The notes beneath the pieces were generated by a model. It was given only the letters and a program-made list of their open reading frames with translations, searched no databases and was not told the origin of the DNA. 52,542 nucleotides of DNA, taken from positions 1 to 52,542 of the forward strand of contig USEC01000013.1 of the NCBI GenBank assembly GCA_900553595.1, read 5' to 3'. This document shows, piece after piece, positions 15,594 through 24,949 of this stretch (position 1 is its first letter; every line of letters starts with the position of its first letter). Source of the DNA: an uncultured Prevotella sp. GTDB taxonomy: Bacteria > Bacteroidota > Bacteroidia > Bacteroidales > Bacteroidaceae. The position numbers were made by a program, and so were the translations under genes.

Positions 15594-17660
15594 TTACTTC
15601 ACTGCCACTTTCTTTCCGTTGATGATGTAGAGTCCCTTCTTCAGACCGTTTGCCGATGCGGCGGAACTTCTTACCATGCGGCCGTCGATGCTGTAAACGG
15701 CTGACTTGGCTGCGTTGTTGGCGTTGATTTCGGTGATTCCCGATGTCGGGTCTTCCTCGATGCTGATGCCTGAGATGTATATCGAGCCGTTGGCTTTCTC
15801 GCTCACTGCGTGGAAGCCTACGCTGAGAAGCATGTCTTCAGACGGTGTCACCGAGAACGTGTGTTCGGTGTCTTCCTTGGCTGTAATTTCTATTGCGTTC
15901 TCGAAAGCGGCGTTTGTCATTGCCTCTGCGGTGTTGCCTGCGCCGTACTTCACTTCGAGCTGGTTGGTGTACTTGGCATTGCTTTCACGCACGTTGAACT
16001 TCACGATGTAGCCTTTACCGCCTTTCACCTGTGCGGGCGGAGTGATGAGCCAGTCGTCGGCGGTGTTGTTGTAGCTTGCGCTGTACTGTGCCGACTTCGG
16101 GTTGTAGTTGTAGTACTGCCATGAAGCCTTGTCCTCATTGGCGTCGATAACGGTGAAGAGGTTGAAATCGGTCTCTGCTGCGAAGTTGGTAGAGTAAGGC
16201 AAACTCACATGGTCGCCCAATACTACGGCGTTGGATTTGCCGTTTACCTTCTTCTCTCCGCACACTGCCACAATCTTATAGTAGTAGGATGCCATCTCTG
16301 TGGAGCCGCCGAGGTTCTCGGTGAACTCGGTATCTGTGAGTCCGGTAGCCACTTCTACCTCATCATTGCGCAGAACATTGTAAGTCACATCGCCGATGTA
16401 TCCGCCGTGCGAACCCTTGAGTTCGTCCCATGTGAGGGTGAGGTCGCCGGTCTCTTTATCGGCAGTGAGCGAGATGTTGGTAAGGGAATACGACGGAGTG
16501 TCGAGTCCGACGTATGCCGAAACGTTCTTCTTCGGGCCTGCGCCGATGCTGTTCGATGTCCATACGGTGTAGGTGTTCGATTTCTTCTCTACTCCTGTCA
16601 CTTCCACCGACACCTTCTCGCCGGGTCCCTTTGTGCCTTGTGCGATGATGTCGCTGCCTGATGCCACATAGTACTCCACATCGCCTTCGAGCAGCTCGCC
16701 TGCGTATGTGATGGAAGGAGTCTTGAATGTCACCTTACCCGTGGTGGATGCGCCTTCGAATGTGGCCTTGAGGTTGGTGACGCTGGCAGGTGCTCCGTCC
16801 TCAGCGATGGGGTAAGGCACTGTGAGCGAGTATATGCGTTCGCCAGAAGGGAATGATCCTTGCAGTGTTGCGGCACCTGTTGTGAGGTCCACGGTGTAGA
16901 GTCCCGACTTGCCGTCGGCTGTTGCTGCCGCCCAGTAGAAGGTGTTGTCGCGCTGGTCTATCTCGCCGCTCTGCGCATAGACAGTGCCTTCTGTGGTCTG
17001 CAGGGTGAGGCCGGTGGGTCCCACGAGGGTCTCCGTGCCGTCGGTGGTGGATATGGAGTAGAGGTTGCCGTCGGTTGCAACGCCGTACATCACGAGGTCG
17101 GAAGTGAGTCCGATTGCTACATATTTGTGTGTGGCGGTGCCTATTGTGGTGCGCGTGAGAGCGTTGTAGTCAGCCACGCCGAACTCCATTGTGGAGAGCG
17201 ATTTGTCGGTGTAGAACTCGCCATACACCTTGCCCGTCTTGCGGTCGAAGGCTGTCTCTACGGCTATGAGGTTGGCGTTCACCGACTTGTGCTTGCCCGT
17301 GGATGCCCAGGTCTCGTTGTCATCGACGGTATAGTCGAAGATGTTGGCCGACACTTGACCTTGTGCGGCGTAAGTATAGTCGGCATAGATGAATCGGAAA
17401 TGTGTGTCGTAGTACACGCTTCCTGCGTTGGCGATGAATCGGCTCGATGTTGTCATGCCCACGGGTGTAGGGTCGGTGGGCGAGAAGCGGTACATGCCGT
17501 TCAGCTTGGCATTGCTTTCATTGACGATGTTTCCCCACAGCTGCATGCCGTTGGCAGCCTTCAGTACTGACATGCGCGGCTGTTCCACGCTCTGTACCGA
17601 CACGTTCGCCGCGCCCGCAAGGGCAAATGCGGCGGTCATCAACAAATAGTTTTTTTTCAT
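15594..17660 (-). CDS. T9SS-tailed surface protein with Fn3-like and choice-of-anchor J domains
   Basis: 688 aa. Signal peptide (1-18) leads into a propeller-like N-terminal region (about 35-280, with repeated 'LYSISTTDG' and 'GLYTVDLTTGAAT' blades). Two Fn3-like modules follow (about 290-385 and 385-480), then a choice-of-anchor J/cleaved-adhesin domain (about 485-645; DDWLITPPAQVKGGKGYIVK) and a C-terminal sorting tail ending KGLYIINGKKVAVK. Export by T9SS and surface attachment are inferred. It is a shorter relative of the 1505-residue protein at 18091-22608, which has the same N-terminal 'GTEIWG/MQLWGN' opening. Ligand unknown; an adhesin or glycan-binding role is possible. Confidence 0.8.
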   Translation of the reverse strand: MKKNYLLMTAAFALAGAANVSVQSVEQPRMSVLKAANGMQLWGNIVNESNAKLNGMYRFSPTDPTPVGMTTSSRFIANAGSVYYDTHFRFIYADYTYAAQGQVSANIFDYTVDDNETWASTGKHKSVNANLIAVETAFDRKTGKVYGEFYTDKSLSTMEFGVADYNALTRTTIGTATHKYVAIGLTSDLVMYGVATDGNLYSISTTDGTETLVGPTGLTLQTTEGTVYAQSGEIDQRDNTFYWAAATADGKSGLYTVDLTTGAATLQGSFPSGERIYSLTVPYPIAEDGAPASVTNLKATFEGASTTGKVTFKTPSITYAGELLEGDVEYYVASGSDIIAQGTKGPGEKVSVEVTGVEKKSNTYTVWTSNSIGAGPKKNVSAYVGLDTPSYSLTNISLTADKETGDLTLTWDELKGSHGGYIGDVTYNVLRNDEVEVATGLTDTEFTENLGGSTEMASYYYKIVAVCGEKKVNGKSNAVVLGDHVSLPYSTNFAAETDFNLFTVIDANEDKASWQYYNYNPKSAQYSASYNNTADDWLITPPAQVKGGKGYIVKFNVRESNAKYTNQLEVKYGAGNTAEAMTNAAFENAIEITAKEDTEHTFSVTPSEDMLLSVGFHAVSEKANGSIYISGISIEEDPTSGITEINANNAAKSAVYSIDGRMVRSSAASANGLKKGLYIINGKKVAVK

Positions 17661-18032
17661 AACTCTTAGTTTGTAATAAGTTATTAATGATTTTTCTTAA
17701 CGGTTGTAAAAGTAAGAAAATTTTCGTATTTTACGAAATAAAATGTCGCTTTTTTGCGCGTTTTCTTTGCATTTTGTCCTGTTACCGCACCCAATTGTAT
17801 AATAGATGAAAATATATGCAGCCGATATGCTTCCAAAATGCGAAGCTGCGCTCTGCGTGGCGTTTTTGGCTGCTTTTCAAACAAGGCTTGTTTGCACTCA
17901 AAACAAGGCTTGTTTACAACGCAAACAAGGCTTCCTTGCAGTGCAAAGAAGGCTTGTTTGAAAATGAGGCGATAGTTCACTTTGTTTCCGTATGGCGTGC
18001 CTTGGGTGTGTACTGCCGTTCCGTGCCAAAGA
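17661..18032. other. Gap between the two large surface-protein genes
   Basis: Holds the upstream region of the gene starting at 17660, with a weak -7-like TACTTTTA (17713-17706, minus) and a small AT hairpin (TTTTCGTA-TT-TTACGAAA, about 17721-17738), then modular element copy 3 at 17878-17960. No gene seen. Confidence 0.5.
17878..17960. repeat. 83-bp modular intergenic element, copy 3 (inverted)
   Basis: Module order is reverse, reverse, reverse, forward: the exact reverse complement of the order in copies 1, 2, 4, 5 and 7. It lies between the upstream region of the 688-residue protein gene and the terminator of the 1505-residue protein gene, all on the minus strand. Confidence 0.85.
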
Positions 18033-18066
18033 AAAAGCCCGCATCCGATGGCGGATGCGGGCTTTT
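18033..18066 (-). terminator. Terminator of the 1505-residue surface protein gene
   Basis: A perfect 15-bp stem (18033-18047 with 18052-18066, arm AAAAGCCCGCATCCG) closes a 4-nt loop ATGG. On the minus strand it follows the stop at 18091 by about 25 bp and ends in T residues. Confidence 0.9.
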
Positions 18067-18090
18067 CAGATGGTATATGTGCCTTGGGCG

Positions 18091-21000
18091 TTATCTTGCT
18101 ACGGTGACATTGTGCACTTCACCGCCTACCTTTACAACGTAGATGCCTGCTGCAAGGGCTGCATCCACCTTGTTCTTGCCTGTCGCGTAGAACACCTTGG
18201 CACCGCCGGCAGTGTAGATTTCCACTGTCTTGCCGGCTGCACCCGTCACGATGATGTGTCCGTTGAGTGCCTTGACTGTCGTCGTGGCGTCCACGTTGTC
18301 GATACCGGTGCAGATGGCTGTGGCCTCGTTCGACGGTCCCGACTCGCCTATTTCATAGAGCACGGTGACAACGTAGGTGTGGCTTCCGTAGGTTGCCTTG
18401 GAGTCGAGGAATGTTGTCGTGGAGGCATCTACGGTGCCGACGAGCTTGCCGTCGCGGTAGATGTTGTAGCCCTTCACGGTCATTCCGCCGGGAACGTAGG
18501 TTATGTCGTCAACCATGAACATGTACTTGTCTTCCGAGATGTGTCGTATCGCGAAGTATTTGGCACCCTCCGGGAGCGGGATGTTCACTTCTGTCCAGTC
18601 GAACGGGGCTTCTCCGGTGCCGAGCGACACGAAGTCGGAGAGCTGTGTGCCCTTGGTGGAGTAGAGGAGTTCGTAGGTTTCGGCTCCGAATGTGCTGTAG
18701 TAGCTCTTCAGCCATGCTGTGGCTGTCTGCGCCTTACCTGAGAGCAGCGGCGAGATGAGCCAGTCGTCGTTGTGCTTCTTGGCGGTGGAACTTGCGTTTA
18801 CGGCGAATGAAATCATGTACTGGTTGCCTGTGTGAGGACCCCATGCCGGGTCGCCTTCGAGGTCGTAACCTATTGCAAGCGGGTTGTTCACAACGTATGC
18901 CGATGGTGCACGGAACTGCTCTACATAGTTGAGGCCGAATGTGTAGGGCTCGCCTTCGTCGCCGTCCACCATCGTCCAGTCGCCCATTTTCCTGTTTTCA
19001 AGCGGGTAGTAGGTCTCGAATCCGTCTGTCACGGACTTGTCGGTGTTGGTCATTGCCGTCCATCTTACGGTCTGCTCCTCGGCGGTGAGGTCGCTTACTA
19101 CAGGATAGGTGGGCGCATAGACGAACACGCGGTGCGACTCTGTGGCGTTGTTTTTGGTGTTCTCGTCCTTGTCGTACACCACTTTGGTGCGGAGCACGAT
19201 GGGTTCGCGGCTCGTGTTGCTTGCCTTGAATGTCAGGGCATAGTCCTTCTTGCTGCCTGCCGCGAGTGTTTCGCCTGCCTTTGTGTCCACCACGACGTTG
19301 TCCTGGTAGAGTTCTATGGTGTAGCCGGAGGCTTCGTTCTCGCCGATGTTCTCCACGGTCACGGTGGCGTTGTCGCTGTTTCCGGTCCTAACGCTCACAG
19401 GTATGGCGATGGATGCCTTGAGGTCGTTGGCGAGCATGTCCTCGATTACGATGTTGTCGAGCAGGATTGACGTGCCTTTCTCGCTGAATTCGAATGCGAA
19501 GAGAATCTGGTCGTAGTGGTCGTCCTTGAATTCATTCAGGTCGAACGTGCCTTTGCGGTAGCCCGTTGTGCCGGTCTCCTGCATGAAGTTGAACGACTTC
19601 ACATATACGGTGTCGCATCCATTTCTTATCACCATTGCGTCGATACGGATGTCCTTGCCCGGTGTGCAGTAGTAGTAGAACGATGCTACGGGGTGGTGAG
19701 CTGCGCTCATTCTTATCTTAGGACTTGCCATGAAGCCTTCGAAACCGAGTACGTTGGGGTAGCATACGATGGCTCCTCTGTCGGAATCCTGTGTGGTGGT
19801 GTTGGTGATGCCGAGTTTGCCGATGCCCTTTGTCACCACTGTCCACGGTCCGCTCTGCTGTGATGCGTTGCTGAACGACTCATAGTAAGGCACGGTGTAG
19901 GGTGTTCCTGAGAGCAGGGGGTTGGATCTGGTGTAGCCTTCGGCACCTGCTTCGGTCTGGCTCTGCACGCCGTAGTAGATGCGTCCCTGCGTTCCTGTCT
20001 GCGGGATGCCGTCGATTTTGATTGATGTTCCCGACACGTCGCCCTTCATAAGTACGGGGTTGCCGTTCTTGATGGTGTAGATGTTGTATGTCACATCGTC
20101 CTTGGGTACGAACTGGTTGTTTATGCCTTCTGTCACGGGATCCCATGAAAGCGTCACGGTTCCGTCGAAGTTGTCGGTGAGTGTCACGTTCTTAGGCTTC
20201 TTCGGGATGTCGATTCCCACATAAAGGGTGGTTGATGCCGGCACGCCCTTGCCCGCAGCGTTGTGCGCCACCACCTCGTATGTGGTCTTGCCGTTCACTG
20301 CTTCTTCGTCGGTCACGCTGAGATGTTCGCCCGGATTGGGGTTGTTGAATGTCTTGAACACTTCTCCGTCGCGGCTCACTTCAATCTTTGTGATGGTGGT
20401 GAGCGCCTTGCCGTTGTTGAGTTTTGTGGGTGCGTCGAACGAGATGGTGGCTTCCTGCAGTCCTTCTGCGGCTGCGACAGCCTTGAGGTTGTGCACTGAA
20501 TCGGGTGCTTCGTAGCACATCATTTCTGCCACGGAGACGCTATCGACGCGCATGTACTCCGAATTCGGGTCGGAAACGCAGTTGAATCCCACGCGGTATT
20601 CGCCGTCGTTATCCACGGAGAAGCGTATCTTGCGGTTGGTGCGGTTGTCGCAGTCGCCCTTATATACGCGCACTTCGTCGATGGCATGCTTCTTGAATTC
20701 GGCTGTGTCGCGGCCTGTCCAGAGGTAAACGCCGAGCTTTTCCTCCTCGTCGCCGTTGGCGAATCCCTGGAACTTGAGTTCGTATTCGTAGCCCTTGCGC
20801 ATCTTCATGGGAGGTGTGATGAGCCATGCGTTCGACGGAACGTCCTTCTGGAATGCCTTGCACGATGCGAAGCCCATGCTCGGACTGCTGAGGAAATACC
20901 ATATATTCGTCTCGCTTCCGCCGATCATTTCAAACTCGGCGAAGTCCTGTTTCGTTGCGATGTTGTTCACATAGGGGAGGTCGAGGGCGTCGCCGAATGC

Positions 21001-22608
21001 TATGATGTTCGACTGTGCCGCCTTGCTTTTGAGTCCGTTGTTCACTGCATATACCTCGTAGTAGTGCGACGACCAGATGGAGTGTGGCACGTTTTCAGAG
21101 AAAGAGCGTGTCTTCAGACCCTCTGCCACGGTCTTGCCTTCAGGGTAGCGCACCACAGTATAGGTGAATTCCGACGGGTCGGCGTAGCCTCCGTGCACTC
21201 CGCCTGCCTTCGGCGCGGTCCATGTCAGGTTGGTGAGGTTGTTGTTGTCGGTATCGACAGTGAACTGCACCGACTGCGGAAGCAGCGGCATGTCGCGTCC
21301 TATCCACTTCTTGATGTATGCCGGTTTGCCCTCGCCGTTCTTGTTGCCTACGGTCACTTCGAAAGTGTTGTAGCCTTCCGTGAGGTTTCTTACGGGCACC
21401 GTCACCTGCTCTTCAGCAGTTTCGGCGTCGCCGTCGGCAATCTCCTTGCCGTTGGCTTTCACTGTGTAGGTGAGGTCGCCTGACAGTTTCTTGCCTGCCA
21501 TTGTGGTGGAAGGAGCGTCGAACTGCAATGCACCTGTCGTGTTGGCACCCTTGAATGTGAGTGTAAGGTTGCTTGCTGCTGCCGGTGCTGCTGCGTTGTG
21601 CTTGAGCGGAATGTAGAGTGCTATGGGCTCTTCGCGGTTGGGGAAGTCGGCCACGAAAGTGGCGTTTCCCGTCTTGGTGTTCACTTCGTAGAGTCCGGCG
21701 GCATCGTCGTTGGTCATTGCCGCCCAGTACATTTTGCCTGTGTTGCGGTCGAACACTGCGCTCTGCATGATGACTTTCACAGAGAGTGAGGTGTTGCCTA
21801 TCTTTGTGAACCTTCCGGTCTGTGTGTCGATTTTGTTGAGATAGCCGTCGGCGGTGATGCCGTAGAGTTCGCCTTCAGCGTTGAATGCCATAGCAAGGCA
21901 GATGTTGCTGATTTCGGCGAGCTGTTCGGTCTTCTCCAGGTCGTAGTCGATTGTACCGAAGTTCCATGTTGAAGCGTTGAAGTCGTTGCCGTAGTACACG
22001 GCGTAGGTCTTGTATGTTGTCGGGTCGAATGCCGAGCATACGCTTATCATGTGTCCGTCCATGGTGCGCGGTTCGGCTACTGTTTTCCATGTGTCGAGGT
22101 CGTATTCGTAGTAATATGCCTTGAATGTGGCTTCCAGTCCGTATGACGTGTAGCGCAGGGTATTGTTTGTGAAGGATCCGCCACCGTTGGCGTAGCCCAC
22201 GTTTCCTATGAAGTCTTTCGACGATGTGTCGGCTGTATTGAATCTGTACACGCCGAATGGGATATCGTCGACGGTGCTGCCTGTCCAGTCGTCGGAGCTT
22301 ATGAGCAGTCCCCATATCTCTGTTCCGTCGGCAGTGGAAGCGAGCATTGCTCTCTTGGGAGCGTTCTGCGGTGCGGCGACATTGAGTCCTCCCGCCAGCT
22401 GCGGCTTTCCTCTGAGGGTGCCGACAATTCCGGGATATGCCTCTGTCGCACGTTCGTTGAGCCACGAGAGGTCACCATTGGCAATGCGCTCTGTAAGGGT
22501 TGGCTTGGGCGCAAGCATACTTTGCGCCACTGCGCAAGTTGCAGAGAGTCCCCATACGGCTGTTGCCATAACGCCGCACAGGAACTTTTTGTAATTAGTC
22601 TTTCCCAT
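18091..22608 (-). CDS. Giant T9SS-tailed multidomain surface protein (Fn3, choice-of-anchor J, CARDB-like)
   Basis: 1505 aa. Signal peptide at about 1-28. Visible order: propeller-like N-terminal region (about 85-330), Fn3-like modules (about 335-545), choice-of-anchor J domain 1 (about 545-690, NAWLITPPMKMRKGYEY), more Fn3-like modules (about 690-900), anchor J domain 2 (about 910-1080, FMASPKIRMSAAHHP), a CARDB-like Ig module (about 1085-1185, VTVENIGENEASGYTI), anchor J domain 3 (about 1200-1385, DDWLISPLLSGKAQ), a last Fn3-like module and a sorting tail (AAGIYVVKVGGEVHNVTVAR). The alternating layout suggests an extended surface adhesin or glycan/protein-binding protein. It shares its N-terminal region with the gene at 15594-17660, so one probably arose by duplication. 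Ligand unknown. Confidence 0.82.
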   Translation of the reverse strand: MGKTNYKKFLCGVMATAVWGLSATCAVAQSMLAPKPTLTERIANGDLSWLNERATEAYPGIVGTLRGKPQLAGGLNVAAPQNAPKRAMLASTADGTEIWGLLISSDDWTGSTVDDIPFGVYRFNTADTSSKDFIGNVGYANGGGSFTNNTLRYTSYGLEATFKAYYYEYDLDTWKTVAEPRTMDGHMISVCSAFDPTTYKTYAVYYGNDFNASTWNFGTIDYDLEKTEQLAEISNICLAMAFNAEGELYGITADGYLNKIDTQTGRFTKIGNTSLSVKVIMQSAVFDRNTGKMYWAAMTNDDAAGLYEVNTKTGNATFVADFPNREEPIALYIPLKHNAAAPAAASNLTLTFKGANTTGALQFDAPSTTMAGKKLSGDLTYTVKANGKEIADGDAETAEEQVTVPVRNLTEGYNTFEVTVGNKNGEGKPAYIKKWIGRDMPLLPQSVQFTVDTDNNNLTNLTWTAPKAGGVHGGYADPSEFTYTVVRYPEGKTVAEGLKTRSFSENVPHSIWSSHYYEVYAVNNGLKSKAAQSNIIAFGDALDLPYVNNIATKQDFAEFEMIGGSETNIWYFLSSPSMGFASCKAFQKDVPSNAWLITPPMKMRKGYEYELKFQGFANGDEEEKLGVYLWTGRDTAEFKKHAIDEVRVYKGDCDNRTNRKIRFSVDNDGEYRVGFNCVSDPNSEYMRVDSVSVAEMMCYEAPDSVHNLKAVAAAEGLQEATISFDAPTKLNNGKALTTITKIEVSRDGEVFKTFNNPNPGEHLSVTDEEAVNGKTTYEVVAHNAAGKGVPASTTLYVGIDIPKKPKNVTLTDNFDGTVTLSWDPVTEGINNQFVPKDDVTYNIYTIKNGNPVLMKGDVSGTSIKIDGIPQTGTQGRIYYGVQSQTEAGAEGYTRSNPLLSGTPYTVPYYESFSNASQQSGPWTVVTKGIGKLGITNTTTQDSDRGAIVCYPNVLGFEGFMASPKIRMSAAHHPVASFYYYCTPGKDIRIDAMVIRNGCDTVYVKSFNFMQETGTTGYRKGTFDLNEFKDDHYDQILFAFEFSEKGTSILLDNIVIEDMLANDLKASIAIPVSVRTGNSDNATVTVENIGENEASGYTIELYQDNVVVDTKAGETLAAGSKKDYALTFKASNTSREPIVLRTKVVYDKDENTKNNATESHRVFVYAPTYPVVSDLTAEEQTVRWTAMTNTDKSVTDGFETYYPLENRKMGDWTMVDGDEGEPYTFGLNYVEQFRAPSAYVVNNPLAIGYDLEGDPAWGPHTGNQYMISFAVNASSTAKKHNDDWLISPLLSGKAQTATAWLKSYYSTFGAETYELLYSTKGTQLSDFVSLGTGEAPFDWTEVNIPLPEGAKYFAIRHISEDKYMFMVDDITYVPGGMTVKGYNIYRDGKLVGTVDASTTTFLDSKATYGSHTYVVTVLYEIGESGPSNEATAICTGIDNVDATTTVKALNGHIIVTGAAGKTVEIYTAGGAKVFYATGKNKVDAALAAGIYVVKVGGEVHNVTVAR

Positions 22609-22699
22609 AGAATTAATGATTTTTTGTTTTTATTATGTGACCACATTTGTTTTTATTAATGTGACCACAAAAGTAAAAATAAAACAAGAGAAATGCAAA
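22609..22699 (-). promoter_or_regulatory. Promoter and TGTGACCACA direct repeat upstream of the giant surface protein gene
   Basis: A -7 box TACTTTTG (22675-22668, minus) has TTTG 20 bp upstream (22699-22696). Between the promoter and the ATG, two copies of TTTTATTA(A)TGTGACCACA (about 22629-22646 and 22652-22669) form a direct repeat about 23 bp apart, each with a near-palindromic TGTGACCACA core. One copy touches the -7 box, so it could be an operator or a leader element. Confidence 0.55.
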
Positions 22700-22850
22700 T
22701 AATGATTTGCCTATTTTTAGATTTGTGTCTCAAAAAGTGCTATTTTGCATAAAAATACGCTTTAAATTCTTCACTACTATGCGTACATTATATTAATAGC
22801 ATGCATTTTGTTCATTTTGCAAATATTGTGATGAAATGATGTGCAAAATG

Positions 22851-22946
22851 TTTGGCGGTATGTCCAATTTGATTTACCTTTGCAAAAAATAGGCTATGCC
22901 TTTGCATCTTGAAGCACTTCATAGCATAATATTTGTACTATCTTTG
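22851..22946 (+). promoter_or_regulatory. Promoters of the Omp28-like gene at 23042
   Basis: TTTG at 22851-22854, then 20 bp, then TACCTTTG at 22875-22882 fits the Bacteroidetes promoter. A second -7-like TATCTTTG lies at 22939-22946, 96 bp before the ATG. The stretch between includes CTTGAAGCACTTCAT (about 22908-22922), which resembles the spacer of the 66-bp metG promoter repeat, so this may be a decayed member of that family. The rest of the 433-bp gap 22609-23041 is AT-rich without a gene. Confidence 0.55.
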
Positions 22947-23041
22947 CAGAAGACAGTCGGCATTCCGGCAATCCGAAGCTGTCGTCATTGCATGACGGTT
23001 TACGCTTTTGGGGAATATATAACAAAAAAACATATAATTAT

Positions 23042-24808
23042 ATGAAGAAACTATGCACGTTATTGTTCTTGCTTACGGCGCTGTTCAGCACAGGCCGTGC
23101 AGGAGAAGTGAACCTTGGCTATTGTAACGGAGTCGTTAATCGTTCCGGAAACGTGGGTGCATCAGGCCGCGCATGGGTCGATGCCGCCATCGTCCTGCCC
23201 TCGTCGCTGCTGCAGCCTTACACGGGCAACAACATCACCAAGGTGCGTGTGGGTCTCGCCACTGCGCTCAATGTAGATACACTCAAGGTATGGTTGCGCT
23301 CGACGCTCGACGGAGAGAACCTTGCCGAGGGCGAAATACAGAAGTCGGCGATAGTGCGCGGCTGGAACGAGGTGCCGCTTTCCGCCGCCTACAAGGTGGC
23401 TTCTGCCGACAAACCCCTTTATGTGGGCTACTCGTTCAAGCAGCGCGGCACCATCAACGCCATCTCCTACGTTTCGGAAGCGGTGCAGGGCGCGTTCTGG
23501 GTGAAGCTCGGAAGCGGCGAGCAGTGGAAGGACATGAGTTCGCAGGGAGCACTCAGTCTTGAAGCGGTGATGACTGGCGACAACGTGTTCAGCTACGATA
23601 TAGGCATATCAAACCAAGTGGCTTCCAACATAAGCAACAGCAACGACATCTCCGTTACTGCGGTGCTGAAGAACTACGGAACGGAGACTGTCAACAAAAT
23701 CGACCTGCTCGTGGGCGGCAGCAACGTGGCCGACCGTGTGCCGGTGAGTCTTGACGTGAACCTGCCTTCGGGCGTTTCGGAGGAGAAGACATTCGTCGTG
23801 AAGGGTCTTCCGGCTTCCGCTACGCTCGCCAACACCATCTATATGTCGGTGGATAAGGTGAACGGCAAGCCCGATGAGAATCCCGCCAACGACAATGTGG
23901 AACTGCCTTTCGCACACGAGCGTAAGGTGCTTCTTGAGGAGTTTACATCGGAAAGCTGCCAGAACTGTCCCCGTATGGCTGCCAACGTACACTCCGTGAT
24001 ACATTCCGACGAGTTCCAGGGACGCGCGGTAGTGGTGGCTCACCACGACGGTTTCTCCACCGATTTCCTCTCGCTGCCGTCCGATACGGAATACACATGG
24101 TTCTACAACAAGGCGACGACCTACGCTCCTGCGCTCATGATCGACCGCTACCCGTACTTCAAGACCACCGAGAAGAAGCCCACTCCAGTGAGCAATCTCG
24201 ATGCCGACGAGATAAAGGAAGCCCTCAGAGACCGCCTCGCCGTGCCCACCTACACCCGACTTTCCATCGCCGCCGAGCCTCTGGACGACGACAACCTGCA
24301 TGTGAAGGTCACCGGATTCCGTGCGCGTCCGTTCTGCGACACGCCGGCACGCATCACGCTCTACCTTCTGGAGGACAGCATTGCGCCGCGTCGCCAGCAG
24401 GGTGCCACGCCGGGATTCCGCCACATGCACGTTGAGCGTGTGATAAACAGCACATGGGGTGTGGTGATAGAATGGAAGGAAGACGGCACGTTCGAGTATG
24501 AGTACAACATGAAGATTGCCGACGGATGGGACCGCAACCAGCTCTCTCTCGTGGCGGTGATAGGCGGATATGACGCCGACGACCGCACAAACTGTGTCGT
24601 GGAGAACGCCGAAGAGTTGCATCTGCGCGGCATCCTGCCGACGGGCATCAACGCCGCTTCCGTCACCGATGCGGCTGAGACATCGCGCGAAACCTACTCG
24701 CTCAGCGGTGTACGCATTGATAATGCTGCCGCACACAACGGTGTGGTAATAGTGAAGCGTCGCTTTGCCGATGGCACGGTGAAAGTGACAAAACAGGTAG
24801 TGAAATAA
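23042..24808 (+). CDS. Secreted Omp28-like protein with CxxC and T9SS-like tail
   Basis: 588 aa from the ATG at 23042; an upstream in-frame ATG is rejected because the signal peptide MKKLCTLLFLLTALFSTGRA starts here. The N-terminal beta domain (about 25-180) matches that of the protein at 294-2366. An Ig-like middle part (about 190-290) is followed by VLLEEFTSESCQNCPRMAAN with CQNC at 306-309, the Omp28-type thioredoxin-like segment. The C-terminus (YSLSGVRIDNAAAHNGVVIV and a basic end) looks like a T9SS sorting tail. It stands alone, divergent from the giant surface protein gene. A thiol-related role is inferred only. Confidence 0.82.
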   Translation: MKKLCTLLFLLTALFSTGRAGEVNLGYCNGVVNRSGNVGASGRAWVDAAIVLPSSLLQPYTGNNITKVRVGLATALNVDTLKVWLRSTLDGENLAEGEIQKSAIVRGWNEVPLSAAYKVASADKPLYVGYSFKQRGTINAISYVSEAVQGAFWVKLGSGEQWKDMSSQGALSLEAVMTGDNVFSYDIGISNQVASNISNSNDISVTAVLKNYGTETVNKIDLLVGGSNVADRVPVSLDVNLPSGVSEEKTFVVKGLPASATLANTIYMSVDKVNGKPDENPANDNVELPFAHERKVLLEEFTSESCQNCPRMAANVHSVIHSDEFQGRAVVVAHHDGFSTDFLSLPSDTEYTWFYNKATTYAPALMIDRYPYFKTTEKKPTPVSNLDADEIKEALRDRLAVPTYTRLSIAAEPLDDDNLHVKVTGFRARPFCDTPARITLYLLEDSIAPRRQQGATPGFRHMHVERVINSTWGVVIEWKEDGTFEYEYNMKIADGWDRNQLSLVAVIGGYDADDRTNCVVENAEELHLRGILPTGINAASVTDAAETSRETYSLSGVRIDNAAAHNGVVIVKRRFADGTVKVTKQVVK

Positions 24809-24832
24809 CGGCTGCATCACCATCTTGATGGT

Positions 24833-24924
24833 GTTGAAATGAAAACAAGGCTTCTTTGCATTGCAAGGAAGCCTTGTTTGCGTTGTAAAGAAGCCTTGTT
24901 TACAGGCAAAAGAAGCCTTGTTTT
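24833..24924. repeat. 83-bp modular intergenic element, copy 4
   Basis: Reverse module followed by three forward modules (24842-24924). Positions 24833-24923 are base-for-base identical to 11728-11818, including 9 bp of flank (GTTGAAATG), pointing to a recent copy event or gene conversion. It lies between two convergent genes (ends 24808 and 24950). Confidence 0.9.
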
Positions 24925-24949
24925 AATGCTTCTTGTATTGAGCTGATTT

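Noticed and set aside
23609..24823. 404-aa minus-strand ORF over the Omp28-like gene
   Set aside because: The plus-strand frame has a signal peptide, an Omp28 CxxC segment and a sorting tail; the antisense frame has none.
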